From the NCBI RefSeq assembly GCF_026262505.1, contig NC_067208.1, positions 12,533,962 to 12,597,961 of the forward strand: a DNA stretch of 64,000 nucleotides, in the 5' to 3' direction. Below, piece after piece: positions 41,408 through 52,187 of this stretch. The stretch is from Trichomonas vaginalis G3. Lineage: Eukaryota; Parabasalia; Trichomonadida; Trichomonadidae. Positions within the stretch are counted from its first letter, which is position 1. Every line of letters begins with the position of its first letter. The notes under the pieces were generated by a model that saw nothing but the letters and a program-made list of their open reading frames with translations, made no database searches and was not told the origin of the DNA. The position numbers and the translations under genes were made by a program.

Positions 41408-41827
41408 ATGGACGTATTCGGATATCTTATTGAATTGAAGCAGAACAAAGTTTATACTCACAAACAATACAAATACATTGACAGAATAGTTCTTTACACA
41501 AACAATGGAAAATGTTATAGAATAGCAGTCTTTGCTGAACCTAAATATTTTCATAAAGCAAAGAAAGTTGGTATAACTGAAATGGTGAAAGTTCTTGAAG
41601 CAGACAAAAATATAACTTCAAAACTTACAGATATTACTAAAGGAAAGTTTATAATACAATATTATGTCAAAACTGGCGTACTGTCAATATTTGACGGAGA
41701 GAAGTCAGTTCAAGAACAACTTACTGACCTGCTGCCAAAATCTGCTCGATGGAAGCTGTCGTTATGCCAATCTGAGGAGCCCCAGCAGGTTTCATCGAAC
41801 GAATCTTCAAAAGAGCATCTTCCGTGA
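41408..41827 (+). CDS. 139-aa protein of unknown function
   Basis: ATG at 41408, 18 bases from the divergent 192-aa start. Residues 1-105 look like a genuine small alpha/beta protein (VYTHKQYKYIDRIVLYTNN, KVLEADKNITSKLTDITKGK). The last ~35 residues lie opposite the 3' end of the capsid gene, where the overlap is 107 bases tail-to-tail, and read as Ser/Gln/Glu-rich sequence. Either the tail is real and constrained by two genes, or the functional part is only the N-terminal domain. No family recognised. Confidence 0.6.
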   Translation: MDVFGYLIELKQNKVYTHKQYKYIDRIVLYTNNGKCYRIAVFAEPKYFHKAKKVGITEMVKVLEADKNITSKLTDITKGKFIIQYYVKTGVLSIFDGEKSVQEQLTDLLPKSARWKLSLCQSEEPQQVSSNESSKEHLP

Positions 41828-43331
41828 AAAGTGCTATTGGTTTTGTAAACTTCTTTGCTCTCAATTCATCTGGACCGTCTCTGTCACCAGTATATTGTAT
41901 TTGAACTGTACCAACAGTTGAAATACTACCCATAAAGTCTTCTGAGTCAGCAAATGGAATGCCAAGCCAAAAGTTTGAACGGTCTCCATTTGTATATTGA
42001 GTTTTTTGACCTCCTGTATGAGTCCATACTTTCACATATGGCATAATAGAACTTTGCATTTCAGGGTTAATAGTTGTTGTGAAGTTGTTGTTAAAGTTCA
42101 TAGCATCTAATGTCAAGTTGTATGACCTCATATCCTCAACTGTAGAATATTCTTCTCTTGGATAATATTTGCCATCTATGTTTATATGATATTTAATACC
42201 AGGGTTGTAGAAACAAGAATAGTCATTTATAGTTCGTCTGAACAGTACAAACATAGTATCTGCATGTTTCATTGCAGTTGTTAAAGCAATATCTGTTCTT
42301 GCACCTGCGGCTCCTGGATTTTGGTTTCCAACTTCACCTGCAAAGTCTTTGACAGATATTTGGTGTATAGGGAACATAAGTGGAACTGCAATATATTTGG
42401 CAGCTAAAGCATTTGAAATATCTGGGTCCAACATATAGACTGCAAGTCTGCTTTCTATTCTCTTGCATTCAAATTTTTCGCATGTGAACTTAACTGGGTC
42501 CCAAGCAGTTCCAGCAGCATTGAAATAATAGTTTACTTCATTGTTGAAGTTTGAGAAACCAAAGTCTAAGTCAACTTTGTCTTTGCAAAATTCGACGAAT
42601 GACGTTTGATTTGTTCCCTTTACGTCTGTAATAGTGAATGGGTCTTGTGTTGGTGCAATGACTAAGTTATTTTTGCTTGGAGTAAGTTCGATAGAAATTT
42701 TTCCTGCCCAGTTTGGCAAGTATCTTAAAAACCTGAAGATGAGGAAAGATGACAAAGGAACTCTAAGTTTCAGTTTTACTTTAGTGGCAGCAGTTCCATC
42801 TGAACCAGAAAGGTTAACATAAACTCCTGGAACGTTAGGGTCAAGTCTTCTTATTTTCTCAATAGTTGCATACTGGTCTGTTTGTTCTCTAGCTTGTGGT
42901 TGTACTGAGTTTCTCAAAGCGAACCATTCATAGTTTGCCCATGTTACTGTTTGAACTAAGTCAGAGTTAGAATATATCTTATATCCCATGAAAACTTCTG
43001 GAGCATATTGGTATCCGACATAGAAAATTCCATTGCAACCTTTCTTGTCAGACAACTTGGAAGAAGGTTTTATTTCAATGTCTTGTTCCACGTATAAGAA
43101 TGAGTTGTCAATAGAAATAATATGAAACCTGTCGCAAGCAATATCTACTGTTGTTGAAGAACCTTCTCCAAACTCACCTACGTTTCCATAAGAAACAGCA
43201 GTTGTATATTCGTAAGTTCCAGGAACTATTTCTGACCTTCTAATGGCATTATCGCATTCGTTATACCATTCGGAAACATTTCCGTTCATGGCATCCAAAA
43301 CTGTTGGCGTTATATTCTGAGCGGCGTACAT
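41721..43331 (-). CDS. Major capsid protein, double jelly-roll type
   Basis: 536 aa, within the range for Polinton-like major capsid proteins. The segment around residues 191-225 (PLSSFLIFRFLRYLPNWAG, then KISIELTPSKNNLVI) matches the conserved region at the end of the first jelly roll, where a hydrophobic run, a Gly and a beta strand with Asn-Asn occur. Beta-rich blocks with Gly/Asn loops fill the rest. It builds the icosahedral shell and works with the penton and ATPase. The ATG at 43331 is preceded by TTTTTACCCATATGAAATG, of the TTTTTAY class. Assignment is by sequence pattern and neighbours; a structure prediction would settle it. Confidence 0.92.
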   Translation of the reverse strand: MYAAQNITPTVLDAMNGNVSEWYNECDNAIRRSEIVPGTYEYTTAVSYGNVGEFGEGSSTTVDIACDRFHIISIDNSFLYVEQDIEIKPSSKLSDKKGCNGIFYVGYQYAPEVFMGYKIYSNSDLVQTVTWANYEWFALRNSVQPQAREQTDQYATIEKIRRLDPNVPGVYVNLSGSDGTAATKVKLKLRVPLSSFLIFRFLRYLPNWAGKISIELTPSKNNLVIAPTQDPFTITDVKGTNQTSFVEFCKDKVDLDFGFSNFNNEVNYYFNAAGTAWDPVKFTCEKFECKRIESRLAVYMLDPDISNALAAKYIAVPLMFPIHQISVKDFAGEVGNQNPGAAGARTDIALTTAMKHADTMFVLFRRTINDYSCFYNPGIKYHINIDGKYYPREEYSTVEDMRSYNLTLDAMNFNNNFTTTINPEMQSSIMPYVKVWTHTGGQKTQYTNGDRSNFWLGIPFADSEDFMGSISTVGTVQIQYTGDRDGPDELRAKKFTKPIALFTEDALLKIRSMKPAGAPQIGITTASIEQILAAGQ

Positions 43332-43363
43332 TTCATATGGGTAAAAATATAGAATAGTTGGAT

Positions 43364-43576
43364 TTATATGTCATAATAGAACCCACTCGGACCAAGCTTT
43401 ACTTTCTTCCTGACTGAGTTTTTAACTGAATCTTTAACTCTTCTTTTTCCTTCATTGCCACTACTTTCACTAGATGAAGTTACTTCTTCACTACTTTCAC
43501 TTTGTTCTACTCTTCTTCTTTGGTGTCGCTTTTGGTAACTTGCCCTCTGCTTCAAGTTGTAGCATCTTTGCCTCAT
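43364..43576 (-). CDS. 70-aa overlapping frame, possible extension of the long protein
   Basis: This frame begins inside the 3' end of the long protein gene, in its +1 frame, and ends 32 bases before the capsid ATG. Its first ~20 residues are very basic, followed by a Ser/Glu-rich stretch (QSESSEEVTSSSESSGNEGK) and a basic end with KLGPSGFYYDI. It may be a separate small protein from ATG 43576. It may instead be the C-terminal extension of the long protein, reached by a +1 shift near its stop, where AAG TGA A would resume as GAA AGT AGT. Neither is proven. Confidence 0.4.
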   Translation of the reverse strand: MRQRCYNLKQRASYQKRHQRRRVEQSESSEEVTSSSESSGNEGKRRVKDSVKNSVRKKVKLGPSGFYYDI

Positions 43577-46500
43577 GTTCACCTAGTATGTTGTAAATTT
43601 CCCATGTCCTTTTTGCCTTTGGGCTCTGGTCGCCCATCTCAGGTAACCTATATCCTAGAAAGATTTTGTCATAGTTTGTATTTGAGTCTTCGCTTATTGT
43701 TTGCATGACTCTTTCCTGAGTTTCCGGTTCAAGCTCTTCAAACAGAGCTTGTCCATATGGAATAAGCTCGTTTCCAAATATATGTTTTTGTAGCCATTCT
43801 GGTTTTCTTTCCATGTAACCAATAATATCTTTTGTGAATGGGAAAGCTTTTACCCAACGTTTCAGTCTTGCGTCATTTATTTCTGTAGTTGGTTTTATTT
43901 TGTCATGGAACATGTTTTTCAATACTAACATTTCATTTGGTACTGTCCATTTGAGTTTTCTTAAATATTCATCCCTTCTCATTTCATTGTCTGCAAAGTA
44001 AGTTTTTATGACATTTTGCAAACTTTCGTTTGCAAGGTCATGTACAATAGGTTCTCTTCCTTCTCTCTCCCTAACTTTCTTTCTAAACTCTTCACCAAAT
44101 ATACCATCTCTATGGTTCTGTGTAGTTCTTTGAGATAAATGTTCTAGAACGTCAGGTGTTATATTTCCCTCAGCCATGTTCATTTCATACTGGTCCAAAA
44201 TATCTGCATCTTTCATATCTTTCAATGGCATTAAAGCCGCGCTGAAAATACCGTTATATCTGGTTCACCATTCACTTCCATTGCGTCTACAACTTCTTGG
44301 AATTGAGGTTGTAAGTTTATGAACCACCTATCCGGATTAGCTTTATGACCCCATTTCATTGTAGTTCCATAGTCTGCAGAAACAAAAGTAGGTTTGTTTC
44401 CATATTGGTTAGGTTCTGAATGAACTTTAAACAATGTTTCATTTCTATATGTTTTGTTGAAATTTAACCTTTTATTTTCACCGAGTTCAGCCAAAGATTG
44501 AACGTTATATGGTCGTAAGTAAAAAGGATTATTGTATTTGCGTACATTTTCTTTCAGTACTTCCATTCTATGCTGAATATTTTCATCTGATGTTGGAGTC
44601 TTTTGTATGTCGGTGAACATTTTTCGATATTCTTCTACTATGTCAGCCGAATTTTTCTTAGACTCTTGGAAAGATTCCATATTCACCTCATACTCTTGTT
44701 GAGGGTCAAGATTTTTCGGCTGTTCCAAATCTTCATCTAGTTCTGTGAAGTTAGTTTCCAAAGGAGGGACTTGTTCGTTTCCTTCAGGCTCTTCTAGCTG
44801 TTGTTGCTGAACTATTTCTTCCATGTCTGGTTGTATCTGAACTTCTTCCTGTGGAGTTTCTTGTACCTCATCTGCTGGCATTTCATATATTCCGAGACCG
44901 TTTTTAACAAGTTCCCTATCTAAGTCATCCGGACTCATAAACCTTTCTTCTTTCGTTCCGTCTCTATTTTTTACGCGTTTCATGAAGAGAGTTGAATTAT
45001 CATTTAGCTCTGACATCAAATATCTCGGAGTAAATTCATTCATGTCATTTGGATGATATGCTATTAAATCATATCCCTTAGCGAGCTTGTATTTTCCAGG
45101 TTTGAGATTATATCCGATTTGATGCTCAACCATAAAGCTAAATAGGTTCGGGTCAGTATTTCCTTCCTTGAACTTTCTAATAGCTTCTTTATATCTGTCA
45201 CTAAAGTCAAGAGTATCTGGGTAACCATAATCTTCCTTAAGCATTTTTAAGAATTCTTGGTTTCCTTTTTCTCTACTTCTTTTATGTCCTTGCTCTGTTT
45301 GTGGTTGTTGTTGTGCAGGGTTTTGAACTGTTGGTTGCTGTGCTGGTTGTGGAGGTGGTTGTTGTGCTGGTTTTGGTTGTGGTGCAGGTGCTGGATTTTG
45401 AACTGTTGGTTGTTGTGCAGGGTTTTGAACTGTTGGTTTTGGTTGTTGTTGTGGTGCTGGATTTTGAACTGTTGGTTGTTGTGTTGGTTTTGGTGCATGC
45501 CTGTGTCTGTGTCCATGTGACGATGTAAATGTTTTAGGTAGTCCTGGTGCAGGTGCTTCTCTTGGAGGGTTTGGTGGTATATAAGTTCCACCAGCTGGCA
45601 CATATGTTCCATCTGCAGCATAATGTCCTACCTGACTTTTCGTTTTTAAGAAAGCATTTACTAGGTCTGTTTTGGTCTGTTGTAACTCTTTTTCTTGACT
45701 TTCCACAACAGTTGCTCTAACGGCGTCATAGGCACTTTGAACTGCCTGTCTCGTTGCTGCATCTGTTATTTTCGTCATATTTTGTGCTACTTCTCTTAAC
45801 TCTTTGTCGAAACCTTCAGACTTCAGTTTCTTTCCAGATGAGAAGTCGTTCACTAGTTTCACCTTACTATGAAGAGCTTCGAAGGCATTCTTAAAGTCAG
45901 CATTCATTAAAGCTTCATTTGAACTGTCTTCATCCGCTTGTATTTTTGTCCTTATTGACCCTATAAGTTGGGCTGCTTTAGCGTTGGCTTGGGCATCTAA
46001 CCAGTCATTATTAGCTTTTATATATTCTGCGCTTTTCATTGCCTTTTGCATGGCTGCGTCGTTATTTTTACTTTCTTGTGCTAAGTTTTCATACTGTACG
46101 GTTTGGTTTTGCAACTGTAAAAGTTTTTCTGCCTTTACATTTGCTTCAACTTCTTTTTTATACTCATCGCTATCCATATATGTCTTCATGGCTTTTTGTT
46201 TTATCTCTTCATCTTTCAGTACTTTATATTGAGTAGTATGGTTTTTCAAATTTATAACATCTTGTTCCATTTTTGCTACTTCTGCTGCTTTTTCTGACAC
46301 TTTTTTCGCATATTCCTCTGTACTTAGTTCTTTCAGTTGTTCTTCTTTCTTCTTTTTCTCTACGTTTAACTCATTTAGTTTCTTTGTCTGTCTGTCATAT
46401 TCTAGTTTCTTTTCGTTTTCACTTATTTGTTTCTGTATGTCTATGTTTGACTTTTTGACATCTGTTATTTGATTTTTGAGTGAACTCAAATTCATTTGAC

Positions 46501-46753
46501 TTTGAGGGTTATAAGCTGTTCCGTCTGCAGCTCCACCATAGCCTGCCATTTTCGCTAAAAGTGCCGCTCTTAAACCTCCACTCTGTGCACCAATAACTCG
46601 GTTTAAAAGCATAGGGTTGCTTGACATTTGTTGCAACATAGTGGGGTCATTCATCATTTGTTGTTGCAACTGTTGTTGTGGTGTCAGTTTTACTATTGGA
46701 TGTTTCAATGCTCCCTTCCTCTTACGTATATTCTTACGTAGCTTACGTGGCAT
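43497..46753 (-). pseudogene. Long structural/scaffold-like protein gene, one-base deletion
   Basis: Same gene as 30067-33309, complete from ATG 46753 to the natural stop at 43497. One base is missing at 44251-44255 (CCGTT), splitting it into 840- and 244-codon frames. This copy shows the true C-terminus, TPKKKSRTK. The lesion sits at the shared indel hotspot. Confidence 0.8.
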
Positions 46754-46876
46754 TTTAAGTGAAGTTAAAAAGCGGTTTTTGACAGATGTTTATATGACAC
46801 TTTTTGTTCAGCACAAAAAACTACTCGGTCAAAGTGTTGTCAGTTTTGTAAAATAACCGTCCTATCTCATTCTATA

Positions 46877-46951
46877 ATGGAGAAAAGGCTTCTCAAAGTA
46901 TACTTCCTTGGAATGCCTGTAACTTTTCCTGTAGCGACGATAGACCCTTGA
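46877..46951 (+). pseudogene. 50-aa miniprotein gene, truncated copy
   Basis: Normal for 24 codons, then TGA at 46949-46951. About nine bases (ACTTGTCCG in other copies) are replaced by GAGTGCTCTG, which matches TTGAGTGCTCT lying about 28 bases downstream. That points to a template-switch or misassembly event. Confidence 0.6.
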
Positions 46952-47091
46952 GTGCTCTGGACAAAGTTATACTATTTTGAGTGCTCTACAAAAAAGTCAA
47001 CGGCGACGACTCTCAAAAACCGTTGTGTAAAAAGTTTTACCGTTGGACAAAAAAGTATATATAGAAAACAAAAAACGTTTATAGTTCATTC

Positions 47092-47188
47092 AATATTTGA
47101 GATAAACCGTTTTTCTAACGGTAACTATTAAATAAAATAAAAAAATAGAGGGGGTTACCGTTGACGAAAACGGTTTATCTCAAATATT
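47092..47188. repeat. Control-region inverted repeat
   Basis: Same as 5630-5726; arms unchanged. Confidence 0.85.
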
Positions 47189-47226
47189 TAAATATCTGTC
47201 TTTTTTGGTCAGTTCATTTTTATCTA

Positions 47227-48126
47227 ATGGAAGCCAACGCTGTTAACCACAATTCAAACATTAACAATTCTCAACCGCTAACCAAAGCCAAAGCTCCACA
47301 ACCTCCAAGAACTGGCACAGCGGTTAGAATAACCACCAAAAAGTCTAACAGCGAATTAAGAGAAATTCTTCAACAAATTTGCTCTAAATATCTCAAAGAC
47401 GCCGAAGAAAACACACAACCAGACGCTACATACAATACTCAGTTCTGTGAAGTTCTGAACAAAGCAATTACTAGTTCAATTGAACTTACTAAGACAATTC
47501 CAAGTCCAATTGAGCTTAGCGATGTCTTAGTTCAGTATTTTCCAACATTTACTAAGCTTATAATGTTGAGAACTTTATACCAAGTTCGTCAAAATCTTCC
47601 TCGTTACATCCAACGGTCATTCGACAAGAGAATTGCCGAATTCCAAGTCTTTAGTTACGGATATGACGAAGATGAATACGTTGACGAGTTCGGAGACAAC
47701 CGTACAAAATGGTTTGAATATTATACGACAACACAATTTGAATTCGACTTTCTCGAATTCAACGCAGCAACCATTCATATCATTGCTCTTTACCTTTCCG
47801 AACAACAACAAGACCTCGCAGATGGAGATGTTGTTACTGTCGTCATGAAAACTCCTGAACAATTCGGAAAAAAGAAGTCTCTAATTGCCAAATTCGTTCC
47901 AGGACATCAGCTTTTCCAACGCACAGAAGTCTTCTGTATTCCTGGAACTAAGTTCTTTGTCAGGAGCGAACTCAAAGAAAGATATAATGTGTCATTCAAT
48001 TACACATTATATAATGTTTTCGACCCAGAAGAAGGCTTCTTCCCAGAAGCAATGGAGGAGGAAGAAGAGGAGGAAATACAAGACTCTATCCAAGAAGAGT
48101 CCTCCGAATTCACACCAGAAGACTAA
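47227..48126 (+). CDS. 299-aa protein of unknown function, later copy
   Basis: Intact, with a protein identical to 33780-34679. Confidence 0.75.
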   Translation: MEANAVNHNSNINNSQPLTKAKAPQPPRTGTAVRITTKKSNSELREILQQICSKYLKDAEENTQPDATYNTQFCEVLNKAITSSIELTKTIPSPIELSDVLVQYFPTFTKLIMLRTLYQVRQNLPRYIQRSFDKRIAEFQVFSYGYDEDEYVDEFGDNRTKWFEYYTTTQFEFDFLEFNAATIHIIALYLSEQQQDLADGDVVTVVMKTPEQFGKKKSLIAKFVPGHQLFQRTEVFCIPGTKFFVRSELKERYNVSFNYTLYNVFDPEEGFFPEAMEEEEEEEIQDSIQEESSEFTPED

Positions 48127-48841
48127 CAATTTTCCGAATAAAAACTTCATTTATACTAAACATCTTCGGGGCTAGAGGGCGCAACGCGCCTGGAAGCCCC
48201 ACTTACCTGACCTAAATATTGAAGATATACATATTGTTATATTGTTTTGTAAAAGAATTTATAGAACTTTTTAAAAAACTGTTTTTGCAAAAATCTCGGG
48301 AACATAATCCCCTCAATTTTATTTGAGAAATTCGTAAACTATTCAAAATTGAGAGCCATGTTCCCGAGATTATTGCATTACTATATTTTTGTATGTAGAT
48401 TATGTTTTATAATTTAATCAGAATTAAGTAGCAATTGTACAATTGGCCAAACAAGATATATCGTCGTTCTTAAAACTTCATCAAATTGTTAAAAAAGTTA
48501 GAAGTAATGGATTAATGCTTGCTATACTCAATTTATGTTTTAATTTTTTTTATCAAATGTAACATTGACAGCTACACAGAACTTCAACAATCATTTTCTT
48601 ATTTATTGTAATATCGATAACTTAATAGAGACTGGTATGAAATTGCATAGTAAGTATATTCAAAATATGCTTTACACATTTTGATTTTTTTTTTCATTGC
48701 GCCATATGAATAATGCGTCTATTTTAAAGATATTACAAATTGTCAACTATTGGATTACGAGTCGATTTTGAATTTATTCAAAAAATTGAATATAAATCGA
48801 CTTTAAATAGATTATTTTCAAAATTAATTTTAATATTCTTA
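48127..48841. other. Intergenic region between the 299-aa gene and GT61
   Basis: As at 6665-7368. A T-run near 48685 lacks one interrupting A relative to the others. Confidence 0.7.
48168..48200 (+). terminator. GC-rich stem-loop
   Basis: Same hairpin as 6706-6738. Confidence 0.4.
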
Positions 48842-50026
48842 TTATTTATATACGTTCCAATTTCCAGTTTCTAATACTTTCAAACATTTTTCTATATGGA
48901 ATAATGCATCGTTCACATTAATTGGTGAACCATATTCTAAATGATGAGCAGAGATTGAATCATATTGTAACTCAAATAATTTACAACTTAAACAGAAACC
49001 TGCCAGAGAATTTTCAGGGAAATTCGCTGTAACGCATATAACAACAGTATTGTCGGCCATAAAAATGCATTTACAAATGTTTGAACCTACAGGAGAGAAA
49101 AGAAACTTAATCTTTTTGAAATCCCTGGCGCATTCAATAAGATTTGTATGATTATCTGGAATAAATTTCCAATCAATTGTTGGGAACTTTGCTTTTGCTG
49201 AATTTATTACTTCATCAAGATTATGAATATGCCTTCTCTTGCCTTTAGGCCTGTTTGTAAAGCAGTATTCAGATGGTGTAATTTTATCTAATTCGAATTT
49301 TTCATGCAAGAACCGTTTAAATCTGTAAGTGTTTGGCCCCCATTGACTGATGTAAAAGGTTCTATTTGCAAAACAATGGAGTATATCAGCCGAAATATAT
49401 TCACCTTTATTTTTTGGTAAATATATTCTTCGATCTGGTAAAAAGCCTAGAAGATCCAGGAGTGTATTATAGAGAAATGGCATTGAGAATACAATAATAT
49501 GTGATCTCCTTCTAATTTCTTCAGGAATTAAAAATAGTGGAGTGAAAAAATCTTCAAATGAATGGCCAAAATTATATGTTGCCCATAAATATCCTGTAAC
49601 AATAACCTCGCGGTAATGGCCTACAACACTTGCATTTGTAGCGTTCCTTTCAAAATCTGTTGGTTGGAAAATGGTGTTTTCATCAAGACCTACAGCACCA
49701 TTAAAGCTAACATATGCTCTTTCAAGTCTATAGTGTGTAGTCTGAAGTGTCTTGTAATAAAAGTTGTAGTCGTGTGTTTCTTTCGGTTTTCTATATGAGA
49801 AATGGTATTGCGTAGGATCTTCTATTGTTTCATTTATATATCGTAATACTGGCCAATTTTTTTCTAGAGGCACATCAATTTTGCGCTTAACTTTAAAGAA
49901 TGATGCCGGTGTCCAATCCGGAGTTTCATATCCGAATAAAGCAAATTCTGGATTATAAGAATAAATTTCTAGGGCTACAAGAAATGAACAACTTACTAGT
50001 AATGAGAAAAGATCGCAAATAAACAT
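48842..50026 (-). CDS. GT61/DUF563-type glycosyltransferase, later copy
   Basis: Intact 394-aa copy, same protein as 35396-36580. Confidence 0.8.
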   Translation of the reverse strand: MFICDLFSLLVSCSFLVALEIYSYNPEFALFGYETPDWTPASFFKVKRKIDVPLEKNWPVLRYINETIEDPTQYHFSYRKPKETHDYNFYYKTLQTTHYRLERAYVSFNGAVGLDENTIFQPTDFERNATNASVVGHYREVIVTGYLWATYNFGHSFEDFFTPLFLIPEEIRRRSHIIVFSMPFLYNTLLDLLGFLPDRRIYLPKNKGEYISADILHCFANRTFYISQWGPNTYRFKRFLHEKFELDKITPSEYCFTNRPKGKRRHIHNLDEVINSAKAKFPTIDWKFIPDNHTNLIECARDFKKIKFLFSPVGSNICKCIFMADNTVVICVTANFPENSLAGFCLSCKLFELQYDSISAHHLEYGSPINVNDALFHIEKCLKVLETGNWNVYK

Positions 50027-50445
50027 ACTCTGACACTCTAATATTAATTTCTGAATCGGTTTTACATCATTGAGCAATAATTATTAAATCTTGAAAATTA
50101 AGGCTGTATATGTAAGATTCCTAAAGGGATCAAAACTCTGACATAGAAAAAATTATATTTTTGAGATACAAATGGGTCGGTTTGATCATTGAATTAAATT
50201 CAATTTTTATATCACCTCAATCAATTATTTGTCTGCTGATAGAGTTGTTAGATTCCCGACGATAGGTGTCTTGGAAGATTTGCCTGGTGTCATCATAGTG
50301 TCTTTAAATCAAAAATTTTATTTTGGAGTTAGTTTTATTGATTTTTCAATAAAAAACATTTCTAAAACAAGAAAATAAAACGATAAAATATTTATATTTT
50401 ATATAAGGATCTTATATATTTAAAATAAATATCATTTTATTTTTT
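50027..50445. other. AT-rich spacer between GT61 and the ATPase
   Basis: As at 8560-8978; nothing further seen. Confidence 0.6.
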
Positions 50446-51227
50446 TCATTGGTGTCTGTCAAACTTACCTGCCATGGACTCTTTCATAAGTTCCATGAAA
50501 TCGTCTTCGGACAATCTGGGGAAAAGTATTATGTCAGTAAGTATTCTTTTAACATCCTTACTTAAACTCTTTGCTGTCTGTACACAAATGACAACTGAGA
50601 TGTTAAAGTGTCTGAGCTTCTTAAGAATTCGACACATATCTTGTTCTCTGTTCTTTAACAAAGGATGAGAGGCGAAATCATCTAAGATAAGAAGACATCT
50701 ATGAGGGTAAGTCTTCCAATCGTAAGATTGCAATTTCTTCGAAATGTATTCTATCTCTTTCTGTTTGTTTCTGAAGTGGTGTTTGTCTAATATTCTCTGC
50801 ATTTCCTCATTAGGTTCTTTAAACTTCGAATTTATATACTCATTTATAGCATTATACTTCAAAACTCTTCTTTGGTACTTCTTTATCCAATCTAACAACT
50901 CAGTATCCTTTATACATACTAACTTAGACTTCTTTATAATATCTTTGAACGAATTGACGGTTTGGTCAAATTGACCAGAAGTACTACAAATAACAACTAA
51001 CTCATAAAATGGGTTCTTCTCATCTAGTTCTTGTTGTTGTGCAGCCATTTTAAGATAAGTGAAAGTCTTACCCGACCCAGGTGGTGCAATTAGACCTGTT
51101 ATACCATTCTGAGCAAATAAGAACTTTTCATGTATAGGCTTTATCTGAGCATTTTCTAACTTCCTCTTGTTCTTGTTTAAAACATTCTCAAATTTCTTGT
51201 CAATGTCAGCAAACTTTTTTCTAACAT
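50446..51227 (-). CDS. Packaging ATPase with putative -1 frameshift, later copy
   Basis: Same as 37000-37781; ATG at 51227, heptamer at 51189-51195. Confidence 0.87.
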
Positions 51228-51263
51228 ATTTTTAGAAAAATTAAAATTTTTATCTTTTAGAAA

Positions 51264-51716
51264 ATGTCTAGCGATTTCGCTATCTATATTCGAGACAAGC
51301 TTTTCGACAGCAAAACATCTGTAGACCATAAAACCTTACATAATGTAAACAAGAAAGGTGAATTTGTTCTAAAGTTCTGTTTCTGGGAATATGACAAGAA
51401 CCATAAAACATTACAAAGAGCAGTCTTAAAATTTGTCAATGACAGACTTGTTGACAGAGATGACGCCGATTGGAAAGATGAAGTCCAACAAAAGTTCTTA
51501 GAATGCAAAGAAGACACATGCGCTGTTCTTGAAGATGAAATAGAAAACAGAATAGAAGAGCTATTAAAGGACAAAGAACTTTTACATAGATATGGTTCTG
51601 AGAAATTTGACATATCTCCACCAGAGAAGAAGAAGAAAGAAAAGAAAGAAAAGAAAGTAGAAGAAGAGAAGAAAGAACCAGAGCCAATTCCACCGAAGAA
51701 GAAATTTGACATGTAA
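51264..51716 (+). CDS. 150-aa protein with Lys/Glu-rich tail, later copy
   Basis: Intact, identical protein to 37818-38270. Confidence 0.75.
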   Translation: MSSDFAIYIRDKLFDSKTSVDHKTLHNVNKKGEFVLKFCFWEYDKNHKTLQRAVLKFVNDRLVDRDDADWKDEVQQKFLECKEDTCAVLEDEIENRIEELLKDKELLHRYGSEKFDISPPEKKKKEKKEKKVEEEKKEPEPIPPKKKFDM

Positions 51717-51732
51717 AAATAAAATTTTATTT

Positions 51733-52121
51733 TTAGAACATTTCTGGGTCAATGTCAATGTTCTCTTCCTCTTTAGGAGTAAACACTGGCTTAGACTCTA
51801 ATAGCTTTTTACCCAATTTACCTTGAACTTCTACAACTTTAGACTCATAATATTCATAGTCGTCTGTCTTCTTTGGTTCATAAGGTATAACAAGTTTGTA
51901 TGCTTTGCCTTCTTTAAGGTTTGAGAACCTTCTGTCAAAACTTTCTTTGACTGCTAACAAACCTTCTATGTCTAAGTCTTCAAATTTCGCACCATTTTAG
52001 TCACAATAGCAAACTTAACTGGTTCGATGTTCCAAACTTTGCTGAATGAAGACTTTTCAAAATGGTAGAAATAAACATTCAAATATGTGAATGGGTCTAG
52101 TTCTTCTTTAACTCCTGACAT
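51733..52121 (-). CDS. 129-aa protein with putative -1 frameshift, later copy
   Basis: Same as 38287-38675; ATG at 52121, heptamer at 51981-51987. Confidence 0.65.
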
Positions 52122-52187
52122 GTACTTGTTTACTGAAATCTATTTCGTCATCTTTTCTATCGGATAAAAAATATTTTTTTTTAAAAT

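Noticed and set aside
41390-41554. N-terminal 55-aa hydrophobic extension of the 192-aa protein suggesting a membrane segment
   Set aside because: It lies entirely antisense to the 139-aa gene; the ATG at 41389, with the shared CTAAGTAAAATG context, is the better start.
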